From the NCBI GenBank assembly GCA_029211085.1, contig JARGFW010000002.1, positions 19,091 to 83,090 on the forward strand: DNA of 64,000 bases, written 5' to 3'. Below the pieces are notes generated by a model that was not told the DNA's origin, did no database searches, and worked only from the letters and a program-made list of their open reading frames with translations. Shown piece by piece: positions 50,927 through 59,354 of the stretch. The position numbers and the translations under genes are program-made. Source of the DNA: Deferrisomatales bacterium. Lineage in GTDB: Bacteria > Desulfobacterota > Deferrisomatia > Deferrisomatales > JARGFW01. Numbering within the stretch: position 1 is the first letter of the stretch; each line of letters opens with the position of its first letter.

Positions 50927-52039
50927 TCACCCGAGGGCTCGCCCGGGAAGATCTACCCGAACCCGGGTGCCGGTTCCTGTGGGGCGGTCCGTCAGGGTTG
51001 CCTCGCCCCCCATGGCCCTGGCGAGGGTGCGGACGATGTAGAGCCCCAGCCCTGTGCCGGCCACCCCTTGGGCCGCCCGCCCGCGATAGAAGCGCTCGAA
51101 GATGAGATCCCTCTCCCTCCCAGGGATCCCAGGCCCCTCGTCATCCACTTCGAGAAAGACCCGCTCCTGGTTCCCGCCGGTGCGGACCACCACTGTGGTG
51201 TCCCGGGGACTGTAGCGGACCGCGTTTTCAACCAGGTTGGACAGGCAGACCCGCACCGCCAGCTCGTTGCCCAGGGCCGTGCGGCCGGGGGTGGCACCGT
51301 CCAGCCGCAGGCGGATGCCTCGTTCCTCCGCGGACTCCCTGTGGAAGCTGGCCACGACCTGGGCCAACTCGTTGAGATCCAGTTCCTCGGCGGGCAGACT
51401 CAGCACCCCGTTCTCCACCCGGCGCAGCAACAGGACCTCCTCGGCCAGGGTGCCCAGGTATGAGGACGTCTCGAGAATCACCTGGGCATAACGTCGGCCG
51501 CGCTCGTCCGCGACCGGCTTGGAGGCGAGCTGGTTAGCGAAACCGCCGATCACCACCAGTTTGTTTTTGAGTTCGTGAAAGAGCAGGTTCTGGAACTCCA
51601 ACTGGGACTCCCGACCCGCTTCCGACCGCCGCAGTTGGCGTGCCACTTCCTGGGTTTCCTTGGTCCTGGACAGCATATTCTGGACCTTCAGCACCACCTC
51701 CCGGACCGCGAACGGCTTGGCGATGTAGTCATCGGCCCCGAGTTCCAGACCCCGCAGCTTGTCCGAGACGGAGGCCAGCGCGGTTAGCATGACGATGGGC
51801 AGGCCGGATACGGCCGGGTCGGCGTGGCCACGGATCATGCGGCAGATCTCCCAGCCGGTCAGGTCGGGGAGGAGCAGGTCCAACAGGACCAGGTCCGGCT
51901 GCTGGTCACCGATGGCGCGGCACGCGGTGAGGCCGTCGTGTGCGGTGAGGGTGCGAAAGCCGGTTGCCTGGAGGTTGAACTCCAAAAGTTCCGCCACCTC
52001 GGGCTCGTCTTCGACGATCAGCACCGTGCTTTGCGACAT
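50927..52039 (-). CDS. Receiver-histidine kinase hybrid of the Pho regulon
   Basis: The 370-residue protein puts a PhoB-like receiver first (VLIVEDEPEVAELLEFNLQA, acceptor Asp in DLVLLDLLLPDLTG, Lys in DDYIAKPF). A coiled coil and a histidine kinase core follow (phospho-His in LLFHELKNKLVVIGG, N box LVENAVRYSP, G boxes DDEGPGIP and GTGLGLYIV). There is no membrane helix, so it is cytoplasmic. I start at ATG 52039, and the extra N-terminal residues of the ORF track lack homology. A Pho-box-like sequence with a correctly spaced -10 lies about 80 nt upstream, so phosphate limitation should induce it. Its receiver may be a target of PhoR, and its kinase may feed another regulator. Confidence 0.88.
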   Translation of the reverse strand: MSQSTVLIVEDEPEVAELLEFNLQATGFRTLTAHDGLTACRAIGDQQPDLVLLDLLLPDLTGWEICRMIRGHADPAVSGLPIVMLTALASVSDKLRGLELGADDYIAKPFAVREVVLKVQNMLSRTKETQEVARQLRRSEAGRESQLEFQNLLFHELKNKLVVIGGFANQLASKPVADERGRRYAQVILETSSYLGTLAEEVLLLRRVENGVLSLPAEELDLNELAQVVASFHRESAEERGIRLRLDGATPGRTALGNELAVRVCLSNLVENAVRYSPRDTTVVVRTGGNQERVFLEVDDEGPGIPGRERDLIFERFYRGRAAQGVAGTGLGLYIVRTLARAMGGEATLTDRPTGTGTRVRVDLPGRALG

Positions 52040-52107
52040 GGGTCTTCTCCCAGACACCGGGTCCCCGTCCCCATGAACAGGGACGCCTGCCACTTGCCTC
52101 TGTCTGG

Positions 52108-52141
52108 AGGGTAGCAGCCGACTGTTACGGCCGGGTGAACG
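52108..52141 (-). promoter_or_regulatory. Pho box with -10, promoter of the receiver-kinase gene
   Basis: On the minus strand CGTTCAC-CCGG-CCGTAAC (52141-52124) is a 7-4-7 repeat, followed after exactly 10 nt by TACCCT (52113-52108). The first half-site is the least conserved of the four Pho boxes seen here. Confidence 0.5.
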
Positions 52142-52192
52142 GCAGATGACGGTTTGGCGGACGAAGTGTAGTGAGTGGGGTGGCTGGGAGAG

Positions 52193-52423
52193 CTACTTGT
52201 TCCGCAGATCCCGGTGCCCGGCGAACGGATGGGGCCGCAGGCTGCGCAGCAGCTTGCCCAGGTAGGTGGGGCATCCGTCGTGGTTCGGGGAAGTGCAACG
52301 TGTGGGCTCCTGCCCAAGGGCCCTGGTAGCAGCGCCCAAGGAGGCCAGGCAGGACTCTGGACTTCCATACCGGTAGGGGCAGGCGCCGGGTTCTGGTTGG
52401 ATCGTGGGGAAGTGCATGGCCAA
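52193..52423 (-). CDS. Small cysteine-rich conserved protein in the Pho regulon
   Basis: The 76-residue protein contains CPYRYGSPESCLASLG, TRCTSPNHDGC and PTYLGKLLRSLRP, with four cysteines in a pattern I know from small uncharacterised proteins often encoded beside two-component genes. They may bind a metal or iron-sulfur cluster. The start is a TTG with GAGGAG 8 nt upstream. A Pho box and -10 lie 40-70 nt before it. It precedes the receiver-kinase gene on the same strand with a 153-nt gap that holds a second Pho box. Function is unknown. Confidence 0.65.
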   Translation of the reverse strand: MAMHFPTIQPEPGACPYRYGSPESCLASLGAATRALGQEPTRCTSPNHDGCPTYLGKLLRSLRPHPFAGHRDLRNK

Positions 52424-52458
52424 GGGTGTCTCTCCTCTTCTGGGGGGTTGTTGTGCGT

Positions 52459-52492
52459 AGTGTAGCTGCTCCGAGTTACCGGTGGGTTACAG
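52459..52492 (-). promoter_or_regulatory. Pho box with -10, divergent to pst
   Basis: On the minus strand CTGTAAC-CCAC-CGGTAAC (52492-52475) is followed after 10 nt by TACACT (52464-52459). The repeat is nearly identical to those of the pst operon and pstS, so PhoB should activate the small cysteine-rich gene at the same time as phosphate uptake. Confidence 0.7.
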
Positions 52493-52606
52493 GCGGATGA
52501 AGGTTTTCCGGAGGTGGTCTGGCGCTTGCCCACCCATCGCGGCGCGGCCCGAAACCCGCCCGGTTCATGGGCCCGGGGGTGGAATATTCATCTGGCCGAA
52601 ATCGGG

Positions 52607-52640
52607 TTGTAACATTCCGGTAACATGCTATCTGTATGCT
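52607..52640 (+). promoter_or_regulatory. Pho box with -10, promoter of pstCAB-phoUBR
   Basis: TTGTAAC-ATTC-CGGTAAC (52607-52624) followed after 10 nt by TATGCT (52635-52640). PhoB-type activators bind such 11-bp-spaced repeats in place of a -35 element. Transcription would begin near 52647, downstream of the ATG used in the ORF track. Confidence 0.75.
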
Positions 52641-52710
52641 GCGGGCCGGAAGCGTCGAGAGGCGCATCCGCTCGCATTCTGCCCACCGGACCCCGACCGC
52701 GGAAAACACC

Positions 52711-55383
52711 TTGCCGATCAACGAGTCCCCATCGACAAACACCCACCGCGCCGACAGCGGTCCCGCGGAGCCGGCGCCGGGTGAGGCTGCGCCGAAAGCC
52801 CAGGAGGTCGTCTACCGCCGCAACAAGGAGACGCGACGGGCAGTCTTCATCGCGGATCGCCTGGCCAAGCGGGTGATCAGCGTCGGCGGCATAGCGGTCA
52901 TCGCCGCCGTCCTGGGAATCATGGTCTTCCTGGTTGCCGAGGTCGCACCGCTGTTCATGGGCGGAGAGGTCCTGGACGAAAGTGCCTATTCGCTGGCCGT
53001 GCCCCCCCGTTCCGGCACGGCCACCGCGTGGGACGAGTACCGCCGTATGGCGACCATGATCAGCCGGGACGGCTCCATCACCGCGGTACACGCCCCCAGC
53101 GGCAGGGTACTGCTGACGGAGGACCTCGCGTTCGCCCAGGTGCCCTCCGCCAGTGCTCACATCCTGGGCGGGTCCCAACTGGTCTTCGGGTTTCCCGACG
53201 GCAGCGCCCAGGTGGTCGCCGCGGGGTTCCGCAGCGAGGTCCTTCCGTCCGAGGAGGAACCCGCGGGACTGGAGCACCTGCCCGGCGGTGACCGTACCGA
53301 CGGGGCGGCGGTCTTTTCCGATATCCCCGGTGGCCAGGTGCGCAGGGTGTACGTCGAGAGGCTCCTGGAGGATTCCTTTCGGGTCACCGGTGGTCTGGGA
53401 GTGCGCGCCATCGGCATGGCGGACTCGGGCGGGGGGCAGGACTCGACCCGCGCCTTCGTGGCCCTGGACTCAGCCGGCGAACTCTGGCTGACCCAGGCCC
53501 GCACCAAGAAGAATCTGATGACCGGGGCCCTGCGTACCAGGACGCGAACGGTCCAGCTCCCGCGCATCCCGGGGCTCTCCGCCGACCCGTATCTGCTGCT
53601 GTCGAGGGGCGGCCAGAACGTCATCGTGGCGCTGCAGGACGGCACGGTCTTCCGCTTCGACGCCAGCGATCTGGCGGAGCCCGTGCTGGCCGAGACCTCG
53701 CGCCTCACCCCGCCGGGGGTGGGCGTCGCGGCCCTGGCCTTTCTGGTGGGTGAACAGTCCCTGGTGGTGGGCGGGACCGACGGCAGCGTCAACATCCACT
53801 TCCTTTTGCGACGGGACGGGGCAGGAAGCACCGATGGCCGGCGTCTGGTACGCACCCGTGACCTGCAGCCCCACGGGGCAGCGGTGACGCGCATCGTGCC
53901 CAGCGGGATCGACAAATCCTTCCTCACCGCGGATACTACCGGGGCCCTCTGGTTGCGCCACGCCACCAGCAACCAGGTGCTGCTGCGGTTTTCCCGGGAG
54001 CAGGACGCGATCTATCAGTACCTGGCCCTGGCGCCCCGCCAGAATGGCGTGTTCGCGGTGACCGAGGCGGGAGCGGCCCGGTATTGGCACATTTCGGTGC
54101 CCCACCCGGAGACCTCCTGGAAGACGTTCTGGGGGCGTATCTGGTACGAGGGCTATCCGGAGCCCACCTTCACCTGGCAGTCCTCGGCCGCCACCGATGA
54201 CTTCGAGCCCAAGCTCTCCCTGGTGCCGCTCGTCTTCGGCACGCTCAAGGCCACCTTCTACTCCATGCTGTTTGCCGTCCCGGTGGCGCTGTTGGCGGCG
54301 TTCTTCGTCTCCGAGTTCATGGGGGGACGGGCGAAGGGCGTATTGAAGCCCGCCATGGAGATGATGGCCTCCCTGCCGTCGGTGGTGCTCGGCTTCGTGG
54401 CGGCGCTGGTGTTGGCGCCCGTGGTCGAGACCTGGATCGGCTCCGTGCTGCTCTGCTTCCTCACGGTTCCGGCGCTGCTGGTGCTCGGGGCTCACCTGTG
54501 GCAGCTGCTGCCCCGCAACCTCGCCGACCGCTACGACGGCAGTGTGAAGTTCGCCTGTATGGTCGCCTCCCTGGTGGTCGGGGTCTACCTCGCGGTGCTC
54601 CTGGGCAGCGGCTTCGAGCGGGTCTTCTTCCAGGGCAGCATCACCCGCTGGCTGTCCGGCACCGAGGGCTCCGGGCGTCCCCTGACCTTCCTGCTGCTGT
54701 TGCCGCTCTCCCTGTTCGCGGTGCTGGCCTACGGGGCCCGTCACCCGGTCAACCCCTTCTACCGTCGCTCCAAGAACGCCGACGGTCTGCGGGCCGGACT
54801 CTACTCCTTCGCCGGGTTCTCCTTGTCGCTGGTGGCGGCCGGGGTGCTGTCCGCAGTCGCCGCGGAAGGTCTGGTGCGCTTCGGTTTCGACCCCCGCGAC
54901 GGCCTGGTGGGCACCTACGTGCAGCGCAACACCCTGCTGATCGGCTTCGCCATGGGGTTCGCGGTGATTCCCATTGTCTTCACCATCGCGGAGGACGCCC
55001 TGTCCGCGGTGCCCGATCACCTGCGGGGGGCGAGTCTGGGGTGCGGGGCCACCATCTGGCAGACGACCCTCTGGGTGGTCATGCCGGCGGCCATGAGCGG
55101 CATCTTCTCGGCGATCATGGTGGGTATGGGGCGGGCTGTGGGGGAGACGATGATCGTGGTCATGGCGGCGGGCAACACCCCCATCATGGACATCAACGTG
55201 TTCAACGGGCTGCGCGCCCTCTCCGCGAACATCGCCGTCGAGCTTCCGGAAGCCGTGGTGGGCGGAACCCTGTACCGGACGCTGTTTCTGTCCGGCCTGG
55301 TGCTGTTCGCCGCGACCTTTGTCGTGAACACCGTGGCCGAGCTCGTCCGCTTGCGCTACCGGAAGAAAGCCAGGCAGCTGTAG
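52711..55383 (+). CDS. pstC: Phosphate ABC transporter permease PstC with large periplasmic insert
   Basis: A membrane helix (GGIAVIAAVLGIMVFLVAEV) is followed by about 430 residues with repeated blade-like units (SGRVLLTEDLAFAQ, DGTVFRFDASDL, GTDGSVNIHFLLRR), which looks like a beta-propeller in the periplasm. The C-terminal permease part has LVFGTLKATFYSMLFAVPVA and the ABC-contacting EDALSAVPDHLRGASLGCGA. Ordinary PstC is about 300 residues, so this long form is roughly three times that size. The ORF-track ATG at 52636 lies inside the -10 of the Pho promoter, so I prefer the TTG at 52711 (weak GGAAAA site). The true start could be elsewhere nearby. Confidence 0.85.
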   Translation: MPINESPSTNTHRADSGPAEPAPGEAAPKAQEVVYRRNKETRRAVFIADRLAKRVISVGGIAVIAAVLGIMVFLVAEVAPLFMGGEVLDESAYSLAVPPRSGTATAWDEYRRMATMISRDGSITAVHAPSGRVLLTEDLAFAQVPSASAHILGGSQLVFGFPDGSAQVVAAGFRSEVLPSEEEPAGLEHLPGGDRTDGAAVFSDIPGGQVRRVYVERLLEDSFRVTGGLGVRAIGMADSGGGQDSTRAFVALDSAGELWLTQARTKKNLMTGALRTRTRTVQLPRIPGLSADPYLLLSRGGQNVIVALQDGTVFRFDASDLAEPVLAETSRLTPPGVGVAALAFLVGEQSLVVGGTDGSVNIHFLLRRDGAGSTDGRRLVRTRDLQPHGAAVTRIVPSGIDKSFLTADTTGALWLRHATSNQVLLRFSREQDAIYQYLALAPRQNGVFAVTEAGAARYWHISVPHPETSWKTFWGRIWYEGYPEPTFTWQSSAATDDFEPKLSLVPLVFGTLKATFYSMLFAVPVALLAAFFVSEFMGGRAKGVLKPAMEMMASLPSVVLGFVAALVLAPVVETWIGSVLLCFLTVPALLVLGAHLWQLLPRNLADRYDGSVKFACMVASLVVGVYLAVLLGSGFERVFFQGSITRWLSGTEGSGRPLTFLLLLPLSLFAVLAYGARHPVNPFYRRSKNADGLRAGLYSFAGFSLSLVAAGVLSAVAAEGLVRFGFDPRDGLVGTYVQRNTLLIGFAMGFAVIPIVFTIAEDALSAVPDHLRGASLGCGATIWQTTLWVVMPAAMSGIFSAIMVGMGRAVGETMIVVMAAGNTPIMDINVFNGLRALSANIAVELPEAVVGGTLYRTLFLSGLVLFAATFVVNTVAELVRLRYRKKARQL

Positions 55384-55392
55384 GGAGCGGAG

Positions 55393-57111
55393 ATGCGGAC
55401 GAAATCGATCCCAAACGGTGAAGTACTCGTGAAGCGCTCGGCCAGGGCAGGCCTCGGCGCCCGCGGCGAGCCCCAGGTGTGGTCGCTCGGGGGATCCCTG
55501 GCCCTGGGGGTGCTGATGATCGTGGGGTTCCTGTTGCTGATCCTGTGGAACGGGATCGTGACCTTCTGGCCCAAACCAATCGAGGTGCTGCGCCTCCACG
55601 ACGGCAGGGTGATCGCCGGGGAGCGCACCCGCAGCGAGATCTACCGCCCGCGCCCCGACGAATTGGCCCGCTGGTCCGAGGAAGCCACCGGGACGGTGGC
55701 AGGGGACGGCATGGCCGGCCGCTCCCTGTACCGGATCGCCAACTTCGACCTCTACAACGAGGATTTCGCCTGGGTCTCCGACTACCAGATCGGCTCGCGC
55801 ACCCGGGACCCAGATTTCTATTTCGTGGAGCGCACCGAGTGGGGCCCCTTCGTGGGCAAGGTGGCGGCCCTGCACCTGGACTCCCAGGCTCTCGACGACG
55901 TGGGGAAGATTGTCGAGGTGCTTCCCCGGGAGCTCGAGGCGGCCGCCGAACGCCGCGAAACCCTCCGGACCCTCGAGCGCACGGAGCTCGGCAACATCAA
56001 CCGCGCCTTCGAGGAACTGCGGCTGGAGCTGAGGGCGGTGGCCCTGAAACACGGCGAGCAGAGCGAGCCGTACCGCAAGGCGCAGCTCGACCAGCGGGAA
56101 GAGATCGCCGAGCTGGAGGCGCGCCACCAGGAGCTTGCCGCGGAGGCACAGGCGGTCCGGGGCCAGGACCAGAAGTTCGAGCTGGTGCTGCAGGACGTGA
56201 ACGGCACCGAGAAGACCCTGCGGCTGAGCGACGTGGTGCGCCTGTACCCGGCCAACCGGCTGGGCGTGTTCGGCAAGGTGGGGGTCTACCTGTCCCGCTG
56301 GGCGGAGTTCCTGACCAGCGAGCCCCGGGAAGCGAACACCGAGGGCGGGGTCATGCCCGCCATCTTCGGTACCTTCGCCATGACCCTGCTGATGGTGCTG
56401 TTCGTGGCCCCGTTCGGGGTGCTGGCGGCCCTGTACCTGAGCGAGTACGCGAAGCAGGGGCGCATCGTCAGCGCCGTGCGCGTCTCGGTCAACAACCTGG
56501 CCGGGGTACCTTCCATCGTCTACGGGGTGTTCGGCCTGGGGTTCTTCGCCTACCTGGTGGGCGGCGGGATCGACCAGTGGCTGTTCCCCGAGCGTCTGCC
56601 CAGCCCCACCTTCGGCACGGGCGGCCTGCTGTGGGCTTCCCTGACCCTGGCCCTCATGACGGTTCCGGTGGTGATCGTCGCCACGGAAGAGGCCCTCTCC
56701 GCGGTCCCCCAGTCCATGCGCGAAGGGTCCCTGGCGTGCGGCGCCTCCAAGTGGCAGACGGTGCGCAACATCGTGCTGCCCCGGGCCATGCCCGGGATCA
56801 TGACGGGGCTGATCCTGGCCATGGCCCGCGGGGCGGGTGAGGTGGCCCCGCTGATGCTGGTGGGGGTGGTGAAGCTGGCGCCGGACCTGCCCATCGACGG
56901 CGTCTTTCCCTACGTGCACCTGGAACGTAGCTTCATGCACCTGGGCTTTCACATCTTCGACGTCGGCTTCCAGTCCCGCAACTCCGAGGCGGGCAAGCCG
57001 ATGGTGTTCGTTACGACCCTGCTCCTGATTGCGATCGTGGCGCTCATGAACGCCGTCGCCATCGTCATCCGGAACCGGCTCAAGCGCAGATTCGCGACGG
57101 GGCATTTCTGA
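55393..57111 (+). CDS. pstA: Phosphate ABC transporter permease PstA with coiled-coil insert
   Basis: The 572-residue protein has an N-terminal helix ([19 protein letters not shown]). About 270 periplasmic residues follow, including a long charged coiled coil ([20 protein letters not shown] ... [17 protein letters not shown]), then the PstA permease domain. That domain has [38 protein letters not shown] and the ATPase-contact motif [20 protein letters not shown]. Standard PstA has about 280-300 residues. Both permeases in this operon therefore carry matching extra periplasmic parts, which probably meet each other or PstS. Confidence 0.92.
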   Translation: MRTKSIPNGEVLVKRSARAGLGARGEPQVWSLGGSLALGVLMIVGFLLLILWNGIVTFWPKPIEVLRLHDGRVIAGERTRSEIYRPRPDELARWSEEATGTVAGDGMAGRSLYRIANFDLYNEDFAWVSDYQIGSRTRDPDFYFVERTEWGPFVGKVAALHLDSQALDDVGKIVEVLPRELEAAAERRETLRTLERTELGNINRAFEELRLELRAVALKHGEQSEPYRKAQLDQREEIAELEARHQELAAEAQAVRGQDQKFELVLQDVNGTEKTLRLSDVVRLYPANRLGVFGKVGVYLSRWAEFLTSEPREANTEGGVMPAIFGTFAMTLLMVLFVAPFGVLAALYLSEYAKQGRIVSAVRVSVNNLAGVPSIVYGVFGLGFFAYLVGGGIDQWLFPERLPSPTFGTGGLLWASLTLALMTVPVVIVATEEALSAVPQSMREGSLACGASKWQTVRNIVLPRAMPGIMTGLILAMARGAGEVAPLMLVGVVKLAPDLPIDGVFPYVHLERSFMHLGFHIFDVGFQSRNSEAGKPMVFVTTLLLIAIVALMNAVAIVIRNRLKRRFATGHF

Positions 57112-57112
57112 C

Positions 57113-57934
57113 ATGCAAACGGCAGCGGCACCTGTGGACCGTTACGAAGAGACCATCTACCACGAGAAACTGGGGCCCGACGGCCCGCTGGTGGTGATCG
57201 AGAACTTCAACCTGTGGTACGGCCAGGCCCAGGCCCTCTACGATGTCACCCTGAATTTGCAGAAGGGGCTGGTGACCGCGTTGATCGGCCCCTCAGGCTG
57301 CGGCAAGTCCACCCTGCTGCGGTCCCTGAATCGCATGAACGATCTCATCGACGGGCTGCGGGTGGCGGGCGGTGTGCGTTTCGACGGGCAGGACATCTTC
57401 GCCCGGGATCTCGACGTCATCGGGTTGAGAAAACGCATGGGCATGGTCTTCCAGAAGCCCAACCCGTTCCCCATGTCGATCGCCGAGAACGTCACCTATC
57501 CACTGAAAGTCGATGGGGTGCGCGACCGGTCCCTGCTGGAAGCGATCATGGAGAAGGCTTTGCGCGGGGCGGCGCTGTGGGACGAGGTCAAGGATCGGCT
57601 GAAGGAGAGCGCGCTGGGCCTGTCCGGCGGCCAGCAGCAGCGGCTGTGCATCGCCCGGGCCATCGCCGCAGACCCCGACGTGCTGCTCATGGACGAGCCG
57701 TGCAGCGCGTTGGATCCCGTGGCCACGGCGAAGATCGAGGAGCTGATGGAGGAACTCAGCGGCCGGTACACCATCGTCATCGTCACCCACAACATGCAGC
57801 AGGCGGCGCGGGTCTCCCACAACACGGCGTTCATGTACCTGGGCCGGCTGATCGAGTACGGTGAGACCCTCAAGATCTTCACCACACCCAAGGGCGACCG
57901 CACCAAGGAATACGTCACGGGCCGCTTCGGCTAA
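57113..57934 (+). CDS. pstB: Phosphate ABC transporter ATPase PstB
   Basis: The 273-residue ATPase has [15 protein letters not shown], Walker [10 protein letters not shown] with the PstB-typical [12 protein letters not shown], signature [14 protein letters not shown], Walker [14 protein letters not shown], and the H-loop [12 protein letters not shown]. It energises phosphate import through PstCA. It starts one nt after the pstA stop, so the operon is tightly packed. Confidence 0.96.
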   Translation: MQTAAAPVDRYEETIYHEKLGPDGPLVVIENFNLWYGQAQALYDVTLNLQKGLVTALIGPSGCGKSTLLRSLNRMNDLIDGLRVAGGVRFDGQDIFARDLDVIGLRKRMGMVFQKPNPFPMSIAENVTYPLKVDGVRDRSLLEAIMEKALRGAALWDEVKDRLKESALGLSGGQQQRLCIARAIAADPDVLLMDEPCSALDPVATAKIEELMEELSGRYTIVIVTHNMQQAARVSHNTAFMYLGRLIEYGETLKIFTTPKGDRTKEYVTGRFG

Positions 57935-57946
57935 GGGGACAGGCAG

Positions 57947-58642
57947 ATGAAGCAACACACGAGTAGAGCCTTCGCGCAGGAACTGGAACAACTGAGAGAA
58001 ATGGTCCTGCGCATGGGTGGCCACGTGGAGACCGCCATCGCCGAGGCCATGCGCGCCCTGGTGGAGCGCGACCCGGACCTGGCCCGCAAATGCATCGGCG
58101 AGGACCACGCCGTCAACAAGATGGAGGTGGACATCGACGAACTGTGCGTCAGCATCCTGGCGCGCCGTCAACCGGCGGCGGAGGACCTGCGGCTGCTGAT
58201 CAGTGGACTCAAAACCTCCACGGACCTGGAACGGATCGGCGACCTGACGGTGAACATGTGCGAGCGAACCCTGGATCTCCTGGAGGTCCCGCCGCTGAAA
58301 CCCCTGATCGACCTGCCCCGCATGGCCGAACTGGCCGGCGGCATGTTGAGCGACGCCTTGAACGCCTACGTGAAGGGGGACGCGGAGCTCGCCCAGGAGG
58401 TGTGCATCCGCGACGATCTGGTCGATCGGCTGAACGAGCAGGTGTTCCGGGAACTGATCACCTACATCATGGAGGACCCCCACACCATCTCCCAGGCCCT
58501 GGCGCTGATGATGATCTCCCGCTACCTGGAGCGGATCGCCGACCACGCCACCAACATCGCGGAGATGGTGATCTATCAGGTGAAGGGCCGAGACATCCGC
58601 CACATGCGGGTCGGCGAGGAACACGCCGGAAAACCGGTGTAG
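57947..58642 (+). CDS. phoU: Phosphate signalling protein PhoU
   Basis: The 231-residue all-helical protein has two PhoU repeats. The metal-binding motifs are MEVDIDELCVSILARRQP with TSTDLERIGDLTVNMCER in the first repeat, and RYLERIADHATNIAEMVIYQ in the second. PhoU links the Pst transporter state to PhoR and keeps the regulon off when phosphate is plentiful. It follows pstB by 12 nt. Confidence 0.95.
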   Translation: MKQHTSRAFAQELEQLREMVLRMGGHVETAIAEAMRALVERDPDLARKCIGEDHAVNKMEVDIDELCVSILARRQPAAEDLRLLISGLKTSTDLERIGDLTVNMCERTLDLLEVPPLKPLIDLPRMAELAGGMLSDALNAYVKGDAELAQEVCIRDDLVDRLNEQVFRELITYIMEDPHTISQALALMMISRYLERIADHATNIAEMVIYQVKGRDIRHMRVGEEHAGKPV

Positions 58643-58650
58643 GGTGGGGC

Positions 58651-59346
58651 ATGGCGAGAATCCTGGTAGTCGATGACGAGAAGGATCTGCTGGAACTGCT
58701 GCAGTTCAACCTGGAGGTGTCCGGCCATGGGGTCGCGACCGCCACAACCGGGTGGGAAGGGCTGGAAAGGGCCCGCGCCGACAAACCCGATCTGGTGGTG
58801 CTGGATGTGATGCTGCCCGACCTGATCGGCTTCGAGGTCCTCAGGAAACTGCGCGAGAGAGAGGAGACCCGCTCGATACCGGTGATCCTGTTGACGGCCC
58901 GGGGCGAGGAGTCCGACGTGCTGGTGGGCTTCGAACTGGGTGCCGACGACTATGTCTGCAAGCCGTTCAGCCCCAAGGAGCTGCTCGCGCGCATCCGGGC
59001 GGTTCTCCTGCGCGGCCGCGACACGGCGGGCGGAGCGCAGTGCGTGCGCTTCGGCAGTCTGGAGGTGGATATATACAGTCACCAGGCGCGCAAGAACGGC
59101 CAGGAGATCACCCTGAGCCCCCAGGAGTTCAAGCTGCTGGCGTTCCTGGCGACCCACCCCAGGCGGGTGTTCACCCGCGAGAGCCTGCTGGCCCATGCCT
59201 GGGGCACGGATGTGTACGTGGATCCTCGGACCGTGGACGTGCACATTCGACGATTGAGGACCCAGGTAGAGGACGACCCCTCGAAGCCGCGCTTTCTGGA
59301 GACGGTGCGCGGAACCGGTTACCGCTTCAATCCCAACGTGACATAG
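58651..59346 (+). CDS. phoB: Phosphate regulon response regulator PhoB
   Basis: The 231-residue OmpR-family regulator has ILVVDDEKDLLELLQFNLEV, the acceptor Asp in DLVVLDVMLPDLIGFEVL, and DDYVCKPFSPKELLARI. The winged helix carries LSPQEFKLLAFLATHPRRVF and the recognition helix DPRTVDVHIRRLRTQVED, which is PhoB-like. It should bind the Pho boxes of this region. I start at ATG 58651, 8 nt after phoU. The ORF-track start lies inside phoU in another frame. Confidence 0.95.
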   Translation: MARILVVDDEKDLLELLQFNLEVSGHGVATATTGWEGLERARADKPDLVVLDVMLPDLIGFEVLRKLREREETRSIPVILLTARGEESDVLVGFELGADDYVCKPFSPKELLARIRAVLLRGRDTAGGAQCVRFGSLEVDIYSHQARKNGQEITLSPQEFKLLAFLATHPRRVFTRESLLAHAWGTDVYVDPRTVDVHIRRLRTQVEDDPSKPRFLETVRGTGYRFNPNVT

Positions 59347-59354
59347 GGGACAAG

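Noticed and set aside
53470-57114. 1214-aa minus-strand ORF opposite pstC/pstA
   Set aside because: His/Gln/Gly-rich shadow. pstC and pstA are clear on the other strand.
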